Origin: Zantedeschia hybrid cultivar | Taxonomy: Eukaryota; Streptophyta; Magnoliopsida; Alismatales; Araceae | NCBI GenBank assembly: GCA_030544215.1 | Contig: JARZZO010000009.1 | Coordinates: forward strand, 56,167,129-56,231,128 | Length of the DNA stretch: 64,000 bases | Direction: 5' to 3' | In this document: positions 1 through 9,787 of the stretch, piece by piece | How positions within the stretch are numbered: position 1 is the first letter of the stretch | How the letters are laid out: every line of letters begins with the position of its first letter | Translations under genes and position numbers: made by a program | The notes under the pieces: generated by a model | Seen by the model: the letters and a program-made list of their open reading frames with translations, nothing else | The model's database searches: none | Told to the model about the DNA's origin: nothing

Positions 1-256
1 AGCTGGGCCAATTATTCATAGATCAATTTTATGATGCTACTCGGCAATGTAAGACTTCGGCCAGTCTACTTGCCATTCGGCAAAGACCTACCGAAACTCT
101 TCAGGAGTATTTCATCAGGTTTCGAACCGAAGCAACCCAGATCTCGAACCTGGATAGTTCAATTGCAGTTTCGGCCGTAACCAGTGGCTGCACAGACGAG
201 AGACTTCTCGGCTCCATTGGGAAGCGTCATCCTCCAACCTTTCAAGATCTGGTTGG
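1..256 (+). pseudogene. gag: Ty3 (Tat-like) gag fragment
   Basis: This is part of a Ty3/gypsy capsid (retrotransposon gag) domain, the protein that packages element RNA into virus-like particles. A frame starting at base 3 stays open to about base 256. It shows the family pattern of FIDQFY near the start, an RPTETLQEYFIRFR segment, and the late capsid phrase PPTFQDLV. The fragment is cut by the window edge on the left and runs directly into the interior of a copia LTR on the right, where the shared bases begin around 256. The RT fragment at 17106-17868 is probably from the same element, because copia A1 lies between them. That pairing is inference. It is non-functional as it stands. Confidence 0.75.
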
Positions 257-982
257 CATCCAGGATCACGCGATGTTGCTTGGCATCCAACGTGATCGGA
301 AGTCCGTCCGAATTTATTGTAGGACATTAAATTCGGCTGATTAATTGAATATAAGGATATTAATTAATTCAGTGAGTCAGTAAAGGATTACTGGGCTTAA
401 TGGGCTATTAATTGGACTGGTATTTGGGCCTAGAGGGTCACACGCAAATGGTTTTCAAGACGATGGATAATCCGACAGGATTTCGGATAAGTCTGGGTTT
501 TTACGAAAAATCGCAAACAGACTTATTATAAAAGAACCGTTGCTACGTCGGGGGCCAGCAACCCTAACCTAGCCGTCGTTCTATCTCTATCCTCTCTTCC
601 AGACACACGACACAAGGCCGGCCCTCTGGAGGCTTCGCTTCGATTCCCGACCGCTTTGCCTTCTGTCCGACGGGAGGTTCTGAATCCGCATGTCGCGGCG
701 GATTACGCGAAGCCAGACGGGATCCACGAACATCGAATCGAGCGAGGAAGCGAGGACGATCCATTGCGAGGAGAACCGCGTGGATACCGCTAGAGGTCGG
801 GCATCTGCGCGACTTGCGGCATTGCTCCGACGGAACCGGAAAACGAACGCGGATTCTAATCCGCGCAAGGTAAATTCGATTTACTCCGGTATTATTTTAA
901 TCGTTCGAAACGGGATGGATCCGATTCTGAGAAATTTATTCTGCTGCGTTTTCGGTCGGATCCCGACACAACGATCCCAACA
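256..982 (+). mobile_element. Truncated copia B-type LTR
   Basis: This is the 3' half of a B-type copia LTR in + orientation. It matches the reverse complement of 17869-18575 and of 63328-64000 and ends in the same ATCCCAACA terminus at 982. Its first ~820 bp are missing. On the right it abuts base-for-base the interior of an A-type LTR, whose next five bases (CTGGC) could be one half of a target duplication. It contains the TTATAAAAG TATA-like site near 528 and a nearly perfect CGCGGATTC palindrome at 849-866. Probably a B element once inserted in the A1 5' LTR and was largely deleted. Confidence 0.8.
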
Positions 983-1889
983 CTGGCCAGGGTGGACGAT
1001 AATATCGGAAAAGGAGTTTTCCGATATTCATCAGTGGCATCCAATCCAAGTGAGTCGACCGGTTAGGGTTTGACAGCACGCTGTACCCTAAGTTGACTCG
1101 AGAGCATTGTACAAATGAATGATTATATCCACGCGGTAACTGTCGGCGGAAAGGTTCCAAGAGTGGGTTACTTAACACCGATACCTTCCGGGTTCACGCG
1201 GTGTTGCTTGGCACCCAACGTGATCGGAGGCCCGATTGAATTCAATGTGCGACCTCAATTTGATTGATTAATTAATTAATAAAGGGTTATTAATTGATTA
1301 ATAAAGCAAGTGAGGAGTCACTAGACTTATTGGGCTATTAACTGGACTGGTAATTGGGCCTAGAGGGTCACACGCAAATGATTCTTAAGGCGATGGATAA
1401 ATAAGTGGGTTTTATATAAACTGGGGGTTTTTATGAAAAACCGCGGGGTTAGTATAAAATGTAGCGAACGGGCTGAGCAGGCCAAGCTGCTGCTAACCCT
1501 AGCCACCCCCTCCTCTATTTCTCTCTCTCTTTGGCGTCCCAGGCTAGATCCGGATCCCCGGACCTGCTTCGCCACTTCTCTGACTCCTGTTTGATGGGAA
1601 ATCATCCGCGCGTTGCGGCGACCGGCGGAGGTTTCATGGCTGCGAAGAACGAGGAACGTGAGGATATCCGTTGCGAGGAGGATCGCGTGGACTCTGCTAG
1701 AGGCCGGACGCTTGCACAGCTTGCGGTGTCGCACCGACGGAACCGAACGGTTGCAGATTCGAATCCGCACACGGTAAAAACCGATTATCCGATAATCCGG
1801 TTTTTTAGATTTTTCGAAATGGGAATGGATCTCCGTTTTTATTTTATTTCCGCTGTGCGGGAGATCCGGGGAAACCTGAGAACCCAACA
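983..1889 (+). mobile_element. 5' LTR of copia A1, 5'-truncated
   Basis: These 907 bp correspond to 16188-17105 of the A1 3' LTR and to the matching part of both A2 LTRs. The left ~640 bp of the LTR are absent and replaced by the B-type LTR piece ending at 982. It keeps the TATATAAA box (about 1415), a transcribed region and the AACCCAACA terminus directly before the primer site. A GT splice donor-like site follows the conserved palindrome at 1774. Confidence 0.88.
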
Positions 1890-1890
1890 G

Positions 1891-1903
1891 TGGTATCAGA
1901 GCC
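1891..1903 (+). promoter_or_regulatory. Primer binding site, initiator Met tRNA
   Basis: TGGTATCAGAGCC lies one base after the LTR end. It is complementary to the 3' end of plant initiator methionine tRNA, which primes minus-strand DNA synthesis in most plant copia elements. Confidence 0.95.
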
Positions 1904-2354
1904 AGGTTCCATTGTTTCTCGTCCCATTTCGGTCTCCGAATTGATTTTTCCTTGAATTTATTCTATGCTTGAGTTCCATTAATAGATGGATCCCTGTTCA
2001 TATGATGAACTAAAAATAATTTGATTATTTTTATTCTGTTATTTTCGGAATTTTATTGGGGTTTTTGGTGTTCTTCGTAGGACGAAGAACGACGGGCGTC
2101 TCGATTTTTTTCGGGCTTCCTCAAATGTTGAGAAGGCTTGGCCGGCACCCCGGATCCTTTGGGAAGGATTGTCGGTCATCCCTAAAGTCTTTACCGGTGC
2201 CAGAGAGCCGCTGGAGATGGCCGGATTTCCCTTCTTTTCCCTCCTTCTACTCGGGTTTAAAAACCAGTTTTTGGGGGTTTATTTGGAGGTGTTTTGGGCT
2301 CCTCCGGGGATCCCGCCGGCGCCGGAGGGGTCGCCGGCGGGATCAGTCGCCGCC

Positions 2355-2374
2355 AGACAGGTCGGGCGCGCGGG

Positions 2375-2411
<37 letters not shown>

Positions 2412-2439
2412 CGTGGCTAGACAGGTCGGGCGCGCGGGC
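2355..2439 (+). repeat. Poly-G tract between direct repeats
   Basis: A run of 36 consecutive G (2376-2411) lies between two direct copies of a ~21-bp segment containing AGGTCGGGCGCGCGGGC (near 2355-2375 and 2419-2439). A run this long could form G-quadruplexes in the RNA sense strand. It is also a region where length is often mis-sequenced. Copia B has a 16-nt G run (read on its own strand) in its leader. Confidence 0.85.
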
Positions 2440-2559
2440 TGGGCCATCTTCCCCCCCTTTAATTTTAAATTAAAACCCCAATTTAACCCATTTAATACTC
2501 TGATATAAATTGGATTTTTTAATTTGAAATTCAAAATTTTTTGAATATTAAAATTATTA

Positions 2560-3146
2560 TTCAATTTTATCTAATTGAGCCTTAATGATTTTTGAAATCA
2601 TTAATTTTAATTTTAAATTGGGCTTTAAATGATTATGAATCATTCTTTTTAATTAATAATTTGTTGTTAAAGAATTAAGAGTTAATTATTAGTTTAATTG
2701 TTAGATTAATAATTAATCTTAATTTGACTAATTTTAAAAGTTTAAATTAGTGGTTAATAATTATTAATCTAAATGTTAGATTATTAGTTATTAATACATC
2801 TAATTGTTAATTATTCATTAAAGTTAGTTATTAATTTAAGTGTTAAATTAATAATTAATTTTATTGACTAATTTAAATGTTAAATTAGTAGTCATTGATT
2901 AATTATTGTTAGTTATTAATTTAATAGTTACATTAATGATAACTTTAATTATCTAATCTAAGAGTTAGACTAATTAGTTATTAATTAGTTAGTGTTATTT
3001 ATTGATTTAAGAGTTAAATTAATAATTAACATTAATTGACTAATCTAAGTGTTAGGTTAGTAATTAATAATTAATTATAGTTGATTATTAATTTAAGTGT
3101 TAAATTATTAATTAACTTTGTTGGACTAGTCTAAGAGTTAGAGTAG
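2560..3146. repeat. AT-rich hairpin array in copia leader (interrupted)
   Basis: A dense series of short perfect or near-perfect inverted repeats of the form TAATYTAA, three loop bases usually ending in G, then TTARATTA. Examples are TAATCTAA/TTAGATTA and AATTTAA/TTAAATT with loops GTG, ATG, TTG and GAG. The array resumes at 4564 after the inserted Tat solo LTR, whose target ATTAG lies in one of the arms. The homologous array in A2 is at 45990-46520. Confidence 0.85.
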
Positions 3147-3283
3147 TGTAGACACCGATTTTGGACCACCCTTCTGGTCATAAATCCCTTCCATCATTAG
3201 CCCTTTACCACCAAAATCCCCGCATTTAGCCATCTCAGCCCACTAACAACCAAGCCCATTAACCAAATCCCGACTCTAGCCAA

Positions 3284-3660
3284 CCTTTTCGTAGAAGGCC
3301 AGCCAGTCCGCCTTCTACCCCCTTCGAAGGCCACCCCTTGCCTTCTACCTCCTTGGAAGGCCAGCCACCTTGCCTTCCACCTTTTGGCCACCTTTTTCAC
3401 TTTTTACCACTTTTCGTGGAAGGCCAGCCCCCTTGCCTTCCACCTCCTTCGAAGGCCACCCCTTGCCTTCCACCACCTTCGAAGGCCAACCACCTTGCCT
3501 TCCACCTTTTGGCCACCTTTCTCACTTTTTACCACCTTTTCGTGGAAGGCCAGCCAGTCCGCCTTTCACCCCCTTCGAAGGCCACCCCTTGCCTTCCACT
3601 CCTTTCGAAGGCCAACCGGGCCGCCTTCCACCACAAGAATGGAAGGCATGTTGCCTGGCC
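3284..3660. repeat. GAAGGC/GCCTTC inverted-repeat array in Tat LTR
   Basis: About ten units in which GAAGGC and GCCTTC arms flank ~8-10 variable bases, such as cagccagtcc. Units are separated by short spacers and often joined through the palindrome CTTCGAAG. The array lies about 200-570 bp upstream of the TATA-like box at 3859. Confidence 0.88.
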
Positions 3661-3858
3661 GTCTACTCCTTAACCACCCCCTTGACTCCGTCTTCCCCAC
3701 AATCTCCTCTACTCGCCGCCCTCGTCCCCTACAACTCCGACCACTCCCCACTCCGGCGACTGCCGCGCGCACTACCTCCGACCTTTGACCACTTCCTATT
3801 GGCTCCAGGGTGATTTACGGGGATTTAGACCCTTGTTTTCTCCTATTTTCCCCCTTAC

Positions 3859-3867
3859 CTATTTAAA
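3859..3867 (+). promoter_or_regulatory. TATA-like box of Tat solo LTR
   Basis: CTATTTAAA occurs in a pyrimidine-rich context. It is conserved at the same place in the Tat 5' LTR (28715-28723) and 3' LTR (57952-57960). Likely LTR core promoter; the start site itself cannot be read. Confidence 0.6.
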
Positions 3868-4065
3868 CTCCCCATATCCTCTCGAGCAAGGGGGTTAAGA
3901 GGTGGCTTCTTGGAGGGAAGGCTTAGAGGAGGTTGGCAAGCGGTTAGGAGGAGTCTCAGAAGAATCCTTCGCACTCCAAATGGGCTTGTTTTCTTAACCC
4001 TCTTCTATTTTCTCTTTTTTCACTTTCAACACATCATTTCACCTTTCACACACGAGCACCCTATT

Positions 4066-4078
4066 TGCATGCATGCAT
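4066..4078. promoter_or_regulatory. RY-type CATGCA repeat
   Basis: TGCATGCATGCAT contains overlapping CATGCA motifs, the RY element bound by plant B3-domain factors. The same motif is kept at 29063-29076 and 58315-58328 in the Tat LTRs. Its position downstream of the TATA-like box puts it in the transcribed part. Confidence 0.5.
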
Positions 4079-4568
4079 CTTAGGATGACTTAGCACCTTT
4101 TACCCCCAGAGGTTTCAAACAAAAAACGGGAGGTGGGTGGCCATAACAAATGGTCACCTTCCCTCTCAAACACCCATCCGGTGCGTCTCCCTCCAATTCT
4201 AGTTAGTTTTTATATTTTTATGGATAGATTCTACATATTATAGTTCTAATCGGGTTATTTTCTGTTTTGTCTTTTCTTTCCAGGGATCCTTACCACATTT
4301 CCGCGTGCAGAATGTCGGGCTCTCCTCCTCTGGCCGGCCGGAGGAAGAGAAGGAGGAACCAGCATTTCCCGCTCCCACAGAACGCGCGATCACTTCCTAC
4401 ACTCCTGCGGAGCACAGGGACCGAAAGGTAATGCTCCTGGCGATCACACTTCAATTTCTAACCCCCTTTAAATCGCAACAGTGCTAAGACGAACAGAGGG
4501 ACCCTCGATCCGAAGCCCACAGCCTCGCAGCCGCGGTGGCGGGGGACGTTCCGGGCGCCTACAATTAG

Positions 4569-5364
4569 TTGTTAATAGTCTAATTGTTAGATTATTAATG
4601 TGGGTTGATCTAAGTGTTAGATTGTTTAATTATTAAAATTGTTCTAATTTGCATAGAATAATCTAGAATTATTAATTTGGAGTGTGTGCACATGTGATGT
4701 GTGTTTTATATGCTTTTAAATTAGATTTGATTGCATGTTAAATTGATTAAAAGAGTTTTTGGAAATTCAAATACCAATTTTGATTAGATCCCAGCTTTTT
4801 GAAAGTCAAAATTATTTATTTTGAAAAACTCTTTTATTTTAGCCATGTGATGCGCTTATCATGTGTGAAATGTTTAAAACACACCGTGGTCATGGATATG
4901 CATTTATTTAATTATTCATGTGATGAATAGATTGTGTGGATCGTAGATGTATTGTTATTTATTAATTGTTAATAAATAGAGGTCTGCGTACCTCTCCCTA
5001 TCTCGAACTCCGATGTACTTCTACCTCCCTCTCTCTTGTACTCGCCATAAGACCTTCTATTTTATATGTAATTCTAGAATTATTGTAATCTGATCGAGGC
5101 AACCGAGGAAGGAGTGAGGACGATCCACAGCTGCAACTAGGAAGGCGATTTGATGAAGATCCTTTGTCTATGTGTTTGTAGGTTTATATGATATAAATGT
5201 TATGTTAGATTATGTGTGCGTTTGACTATTGGCTCCAGTCAAACCCACTGTGCTATCCATGACCACACTAGACATATATGTGATGCATTGTTTTTTATTT
5301 TGATTATGAATCAAAGCAGGTATAGTATTTATTAAATATATACGATATATTTATACTATCACCT
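4569..5364 (+). other. Copia A1 leader, second part
   Basis: The leader continues after the Tat solo LTR and matches A2 (about 46450-47240). It holds the last AT hairpins, a CT-rich stretch near 5000 and a conserved CTGTGCTATCCATGACC segment near 5248. No credible coding frame is seen. Confidence 0.75.
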
Positions 5365-5369
5365 AGGAT

Positions 5370-7835
5370 TGTAACGACCCGCCACCCTATGATCGGAGAC
5401 CCGATCACTAAATGGGTGTCGAATCATTATCCAACGGTCTCACACCCGGATCTTATACACACATCTGGAGGAGTAAGTGTTAAACAAGGTTAAATATAAC
5501 ATTCACACGGACTACAAGGAATTACAGTGTGCAGGAAGTAAATTAATAATGTCCGTACACAGTCCAACAATAATTACATAGCCCAAGAAATTAAATAAGT
5601 ACAGGCAGAAACAAATTACAACAACATCGGGGCATACCCCGGAACTGAGATAGCTGTTGGTCCGTACACCAAGGAGAACACCACTCGTCGCCACTCGCCA
5701 CGAGGTCCACACCTGAAACCGCAGGGAGTGAGCCACACCAGAATTGGGCTCAGTAGGGATCATCCGATCCCCTGCCTCCCACTCACACACCCACAAGTGC
5801 AATAACAAAGATACAGGTGATTAAGGCAAGTAAAGCTATAACACACTACTCCTAAATCTCGATATGAACCACATGCATTCGAAATGTAACATGCATATCT
5901 CTGGAACCATTCTATCGAGGAGCCTACAACTCGCGTCTCGGCAAAACACGCCAACCACGCCTCCGAAAGTGGGAAACACCGACCCGCTGAGATCAAACAG
6001 TAACCCTTCGGATAGCACGCTGGCTACTCCGGCCCAACTGGCTCAGGTGGTTACTCCTTCCCCCAGCACGAGTGACACTCCAAAGGTACCACACCCACAC
6101 CGGTACTAGCTAACCCCGGGGTTCACCAGGTGACCCTCTCTCACTAGGCGTCACCCCGTCCACGCCCCCACCGGCGCTATGCTCCACCCACACCAGCACA
6201 GGGTGATAAAGCGCTACAACTGTCACTCTAGGTCCACAGTAACACAAAACCCAGCACAGTGCGATCCGGTCATGTGAGAAGTTCGCGGTCGCACGACACA
6301 CAACGCAGTGATATCCGGTCACGAAGAATCCATCATCATCGAGTGTATTTAAAGCATGCATTTAACCAACTATCTAACATTGTAAACGCATTTTAATGGC
6401 ATGGATTAGTGAGATTCTGTCTTGAATCGCGTCGTCCAAGGCCGACGCCATTCAAGCATCCTAAACTGGTTCATGAAATCCCGGCCTCAAAATATGGCCT
6501 AAAAGGCGTCGCCACAGGTAGCCGCCCTTTAAAACGTGTCGCTATCCCTCATCGCCTATTAGCTACTGAAAACAGGGACATGCAACAGTTGATTCTCTTA
6601 AAACGCGTCGTCCTGGGAAGCTGCCTTTTAAAAGGCATCGGTGTCCTCAGACGCCATTCACACTAGAATCCGAAACTTGCAGAAACCTTAATCGGGGTGA
6701 TTTCTGCCTAAACGGCGTCGTGCTGTCCCGTCGCCATTCTAAATGGCGTCGTCCATGCACGACGTCACTTAGCGCCAGAAACCCCAAGCTGACAGAACCT
6801 CACATAGGGCAATTTCTGCTTAAATGGCGTCGTGCTGGCCCGTCGCCATTCTAAATGGCGTCGTCCAGGCACGACGTCATTTAGCGCCAGAAACCTGATT
6901 CTACAACTCTACCCGAGGGCTCCCTTTCACCCCCAATTCCGTCCCAAAACACCCAAGAGGGGGGAAAATGGAGAAGGAAATCGAATCACCATCTGAAGCC
7001 CATAAATCCTCATGCATAGAAACCCCCATTAAACCCCCTAAACATGCTCATACTACCTCAAACACATCATGCTCCACATGGAAACTACGGATGAAACGAC
7101 TATAATTCATACAAGGTTCGTCCCCTTACCGGTTCTTAAACTCCTCCTGGCTCCGTGCCGCCGAACCGCCGCACCGCAGACCGCCGCCGGTACCCCCGAG
7201 GACGTCGCCACTCCGCCGGGATGTCGGCCGCCGTCCGAAGAATGAAACGTCGCGAAGGAAGTGGTGGTGGTAGTGGTGAGAGGTAGAGAGGTGTTGGAGT
7301 GGTGGAAGAGGAAGAAGAGGAAGGGAAAGGGGAAGAGAGGGGTCGGAGGAGGCGGAGAGGGGGAGGAGAGAGAGAGAGAGGGTGAGAATGAGGAAAAGAA
7401 AGGAAGGCTCGCGGGGTCAATCCGAAACAGGGTAAAACGCGTCGACAGAGACAGACGCCTATCAGATGACAGGACGGGCCGTACTGATAGAAGCTCTGAA
7501 ATGCGTCGTCCACCACTGTCGCCGTTCAGACGACAAGACCGGCACCGTACACTGACATCTCAGGGTCGCAGTCTGAATGGCGTCGTCCATCATGGATGCC
7601 GTTCAGACGACAAGACAGGGGCCGTACTCTCGCGGCCCGAAACCCGCCCACGTGGCGCCCACGTGGCACAACAGCAACAGACCTAAATGGCGTCCACCTA
7701 GTAAGACGCCGTTTGAAAGGCGTCGTGCAGTGTAGACGTCATTCCGAAGAAAGTCTCAAGACCCCTCAGGGTCCAAAACAGGGGATCCGGTCCGAAACCG
7801 ACCCGAAAACTGAGCCCGAAACCTCAGTCCTTACA
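5370..7835 (-). mobile_element. Solo LTR, Tekay-type chromovirus
   Basis: A 2466-bp LTR. Read on the - strand it begins TGTAAGGACTGAGG and ends GGTCGTTACA, the same family as 22767-26827, which is attached to a chromovirus integrase, and as 50095-52822. It is flanked by AGGAT (5365-5369) and AGGAG (7836-7840), a 5-bp duplication with one change; A2 near 47238 shows the empty AGGAG site. It contains arrays of GGCGTC/GACGCC inverted repeats at about 6410-6900 and 7430-7740, and a purine-rich stretch (7255-7410) that is pyrimidine-rich in the element's sense. Confidence 0.93.
6410..6900. repeat. GGCGTC/GACGCC inverted-repeat array in Tekay LTR
   Basis: Repeated units with arms such as AAATGGCGTCGT and ACGACGTCATTT around 6-10 variable bases. 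Clear examples are near 6711-6760 and 6823-6885. Further units of the same type lie at about 7430-7740 in the same LTR. The arms are up to 12 bp. Confidence 0.88.
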
Positions 7836-7925
7836 AGGAGAGACCAAGATAAAAGTTATCTAAATACCCTCATTTAAACTCTAAGCCGTAACGCGAGTAG
7901 TTAAGAACTTACTGTGTGGTCCACC

Positions 7926-9247
7926 TGTAGACACGCTAATTTTGACGTCATTTCGAGTAAATTTCATATCATATAATAATGCCTTAGAATGGTCTGATAT
8001 TTAATCATTGATTAATTTTTATTGATTTTTTTTTAGTGTCGGGTTTAACAGACATGTTTAAGTTAATCAATTAAATTGATTTTAACTCAAATTTCAGTCG
8101 AAATATGAAGAAGTCTAAAAGACGTCGACTAGTGTGGACGCCATTTAAACTTTATTTTTATTTTAACGTTTAAATTTGAATTTTAATCAATTGATTAATT
8201 AGCTAAAAGGCGTCTGTGAGAGTCGACGCGTTTTAGGTTTTCTAGGCTATTTCTACTTCTCTTCCGGATGTTTATCCTTATCTTAATTAGTGTAAAAGAC
8301 GTCTATACATGTAGACGCGTTTTAGCTAATACAGATAAAGATAAGTTTTCCCGGATGTTTATCCTTATCTTAATTAATCTGAAAGGCGTCATCCAATGTG
8401 GACGCGTTTTATATAGTTACAGATAAAGATAAATTAATCTGTATTTATCTGTTAGTTAAGATGGATAAATCTCAAATTTTTCCATGTAAATCCGCAGACG
8501 CAGAAGAAGTCTATAAATACCTTGCATCTTGAAAGTAAAAAAAAAAGAAGAGAGAGAAGTTAGAATCAGAATTAGTGATTGAAGATCGAAGCGACGACGT
8601 CCAAACGCCGAAGCACTAATGTTTCTAGAAGTCGGCATCCATTCTTCATCCAATTCAAGGCTTCATCCAATTCGGCATAAGTTTTTCATTTCTGCATCTT
8701 CATTTTCATTTCATTAATCTCTCATTCTTTATCATCACTTCATGCAACACACACCACAACATCATTCTTTCCAAAACCTATTTGATTAAGGGGTTTCGAA
8801 AGCCATTAAACAAGTAAGTTTGCTGTTTAGTTTCATGTTTAAAACCACGATTAGAATAGATACTACTTCTGCTTAAAGTTCTCATCATTGTTTCTTCATT
8901 TCTCTTTCCATTTTTCTTAACGGAGCAAAAAGGAGAATCAAAAAGAGTAAATCAAGCATAAAGTCACAAGAATCTCTGGACGATCCTCAAACCTCAACTT
9001 CAAATTCAACAGCAAGAACAAAGAACAAAGAAAGGGCTCTCTTTCTTCAGCCGGTTGAAAGAGGGGAATCAAGGACTCAATATCTTCCGCGTTTAAACAG
9101 GTAGGCGATCAAAACTTTCTTTTGAAACTTTTTAGTTAAAAGTTTATGGCGATCACTTCACATAGTTTCTATTTTTAATAGGTTTATTTTACACCTAAAC
9201 AGCATAGATTTTTCATGTTAATCACATAATCATTCTAAGCACTCACA
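7926..9247 (+). mobile_element. Solo LTR, unclassified
   Basis: A 1322-bp insertion with TG...CA ends (TGTAGACACGC to CACTCACA) and a perfect 5-bp duplication CCACC (7921-7925 and 9248-9252). A2 shows the empty site near 47330. The first bases resemble the Tat LTR start but the interior is different, so the clade is open; the orientation follows the TATA-like box CTATAAATAC at 8511 and is inferred. It has no coding capacity. Four inverted repeats of the GGCGTC/GACGC type sit at 8117-8415. Confidence 0.88.
8111..8445. repeat. Four-unit hairpin array, ~88-bp period
   Basis: AAAAGRCGTC or GAAAGGCGTC begins at 8117, 8205, 8294 and 8381, each followed after ~8-10 bases by GACGC(G/C) and TTT. In the last two units outer arms (TTATCCTTATCTTAATTA and its near complement) lengthen the hairpin to about 30 bp per arm. 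The motif is essentially the one in the Tekay LTRs. Confidence 0.88.
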
Positions 9248-9290
9248 CCACCATCGTTATAGTCATAGGATTTGAATCACTTTAGGTAGG

Positions 9291-9595
9291 TTTGTTGTGC
9301 TACCACAAGGCCTGTTTAATTGTGAGGAGAGACTATGTCTATAGCATTAGATGCCTATATGATCCGGGTAGAGGAACCATATAGCTTTGTTGTACTATCC
9401 ACAAGGGCTGCATGCAAATCTACGCTCGTCACGTAACGATGGTTAGCTTAGACTAGAATTAGTGGTTTGTTGTGTTATCCACAAGGCCATTAAATCTCTG
9501 GGGATTGAAACTATGATCAGATATTGCAAGGAGTTGCAAGTCCCATGAGTTGAGTGCTTTTTGATTGTTTACAGTTTGTTGTGCTATCCACAAGG
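9291..9595 (+). repeat. Four-copy leader motif of copia A1
   Basis: TTGTGCTATCCACAAGG or a close variant occurs in motifs starting at 9291, 9386, 9466 and 9575 (spacings 95, 80, 109). TTGTG and CACAA can pair around a 5-nt loop. The A2 leader has the same four copies at 47366, 47461, 47541 and 47651. Confidence 0.85.
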
Positions 9596-9631
9596 CTGTA
9601 CTGCAAGTCATTAAGATTTTGATCTCCACTA

Positions 9632-9677
9632 GGAGACTGTCGGCGTCTCCCGTTCTGTATAACTGAGGGTTATACAG
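9632..9677 (+). promoter_or_regulatory. Twin stem-loops upstream of copia gag
   Basis: Two consecutive hairpins: arms GGAGAC and GTCTCC (9632-9650), then arms CTGTATAAC and GTTATACAG (9655-9677). Both are kept in A2 (47708-47753) and in copia B (61069-61114 on -). They lie ~110 nt before the gag start. A packaging or dimerisation signal is possible but unproven. Confidence 0.6.
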
Positions 9678-9787
9678 TCCGTCGAAAATTAGTGGGAGTT
9701 AAAACTTGAACAAAAGACCATGTCTTGTTTTATATTTAATAATTGAACATCTGCTAAAAGGATATTACATATCTCCTGTAGGGAATT

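Larger units (their letters stand above)
1904..3146 (+). other. Copia A1 leader, first part
   Basis: Untranslated leader between the primer site and the first inserted LTR. The first ~550 bp resemble the A2 leader (45073-45800) and become GC-rich, with a 36-G run at 2376-2411. From about 2460 the sequence turns very AT-rich and carries an array of short hairpins. Open frames in this part are low-complexity glycine or proline runs produced by the G tract, and I do not call them genes. Confidence 0.75.
3147..4563 (+). mobile_element. Solo LTR, Tat family
   Basis: A 1417-bp LTR starting TGTAGACACC and ending GGGCGCCTACA, the same family as the LTRs of the Tat element at 22559-58796. It is flanked by AGTAG (3142-3146) and ATTAG (4564-4568), a 5-bp target duplication with one changed base. 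A2 shows the empty ATTAG site. It has no internal region, so it is a product of LTR-LTR recombination. It contains the GAAGGC/GCCTTC array, a CTATTTAAA box at 3859, an RY repeat at 4066 and an exon-like piece at 4284-4427. Confidence 0.95.

Noticed and set aside
849..866. tRNA gene, because of the GGATTCGAATCC core
   Set aside because: Only a B-box-like palindrome is present; no A box, no cloverleaf and no acceptor stem can be found around it.
2056..2564. Open frames of up to 150 codons around the G run
   Set aside because: They are translations of the poly-G tract and GC-rich leader (Gly or Pro runs), differ between strands and have no recognisable domain.
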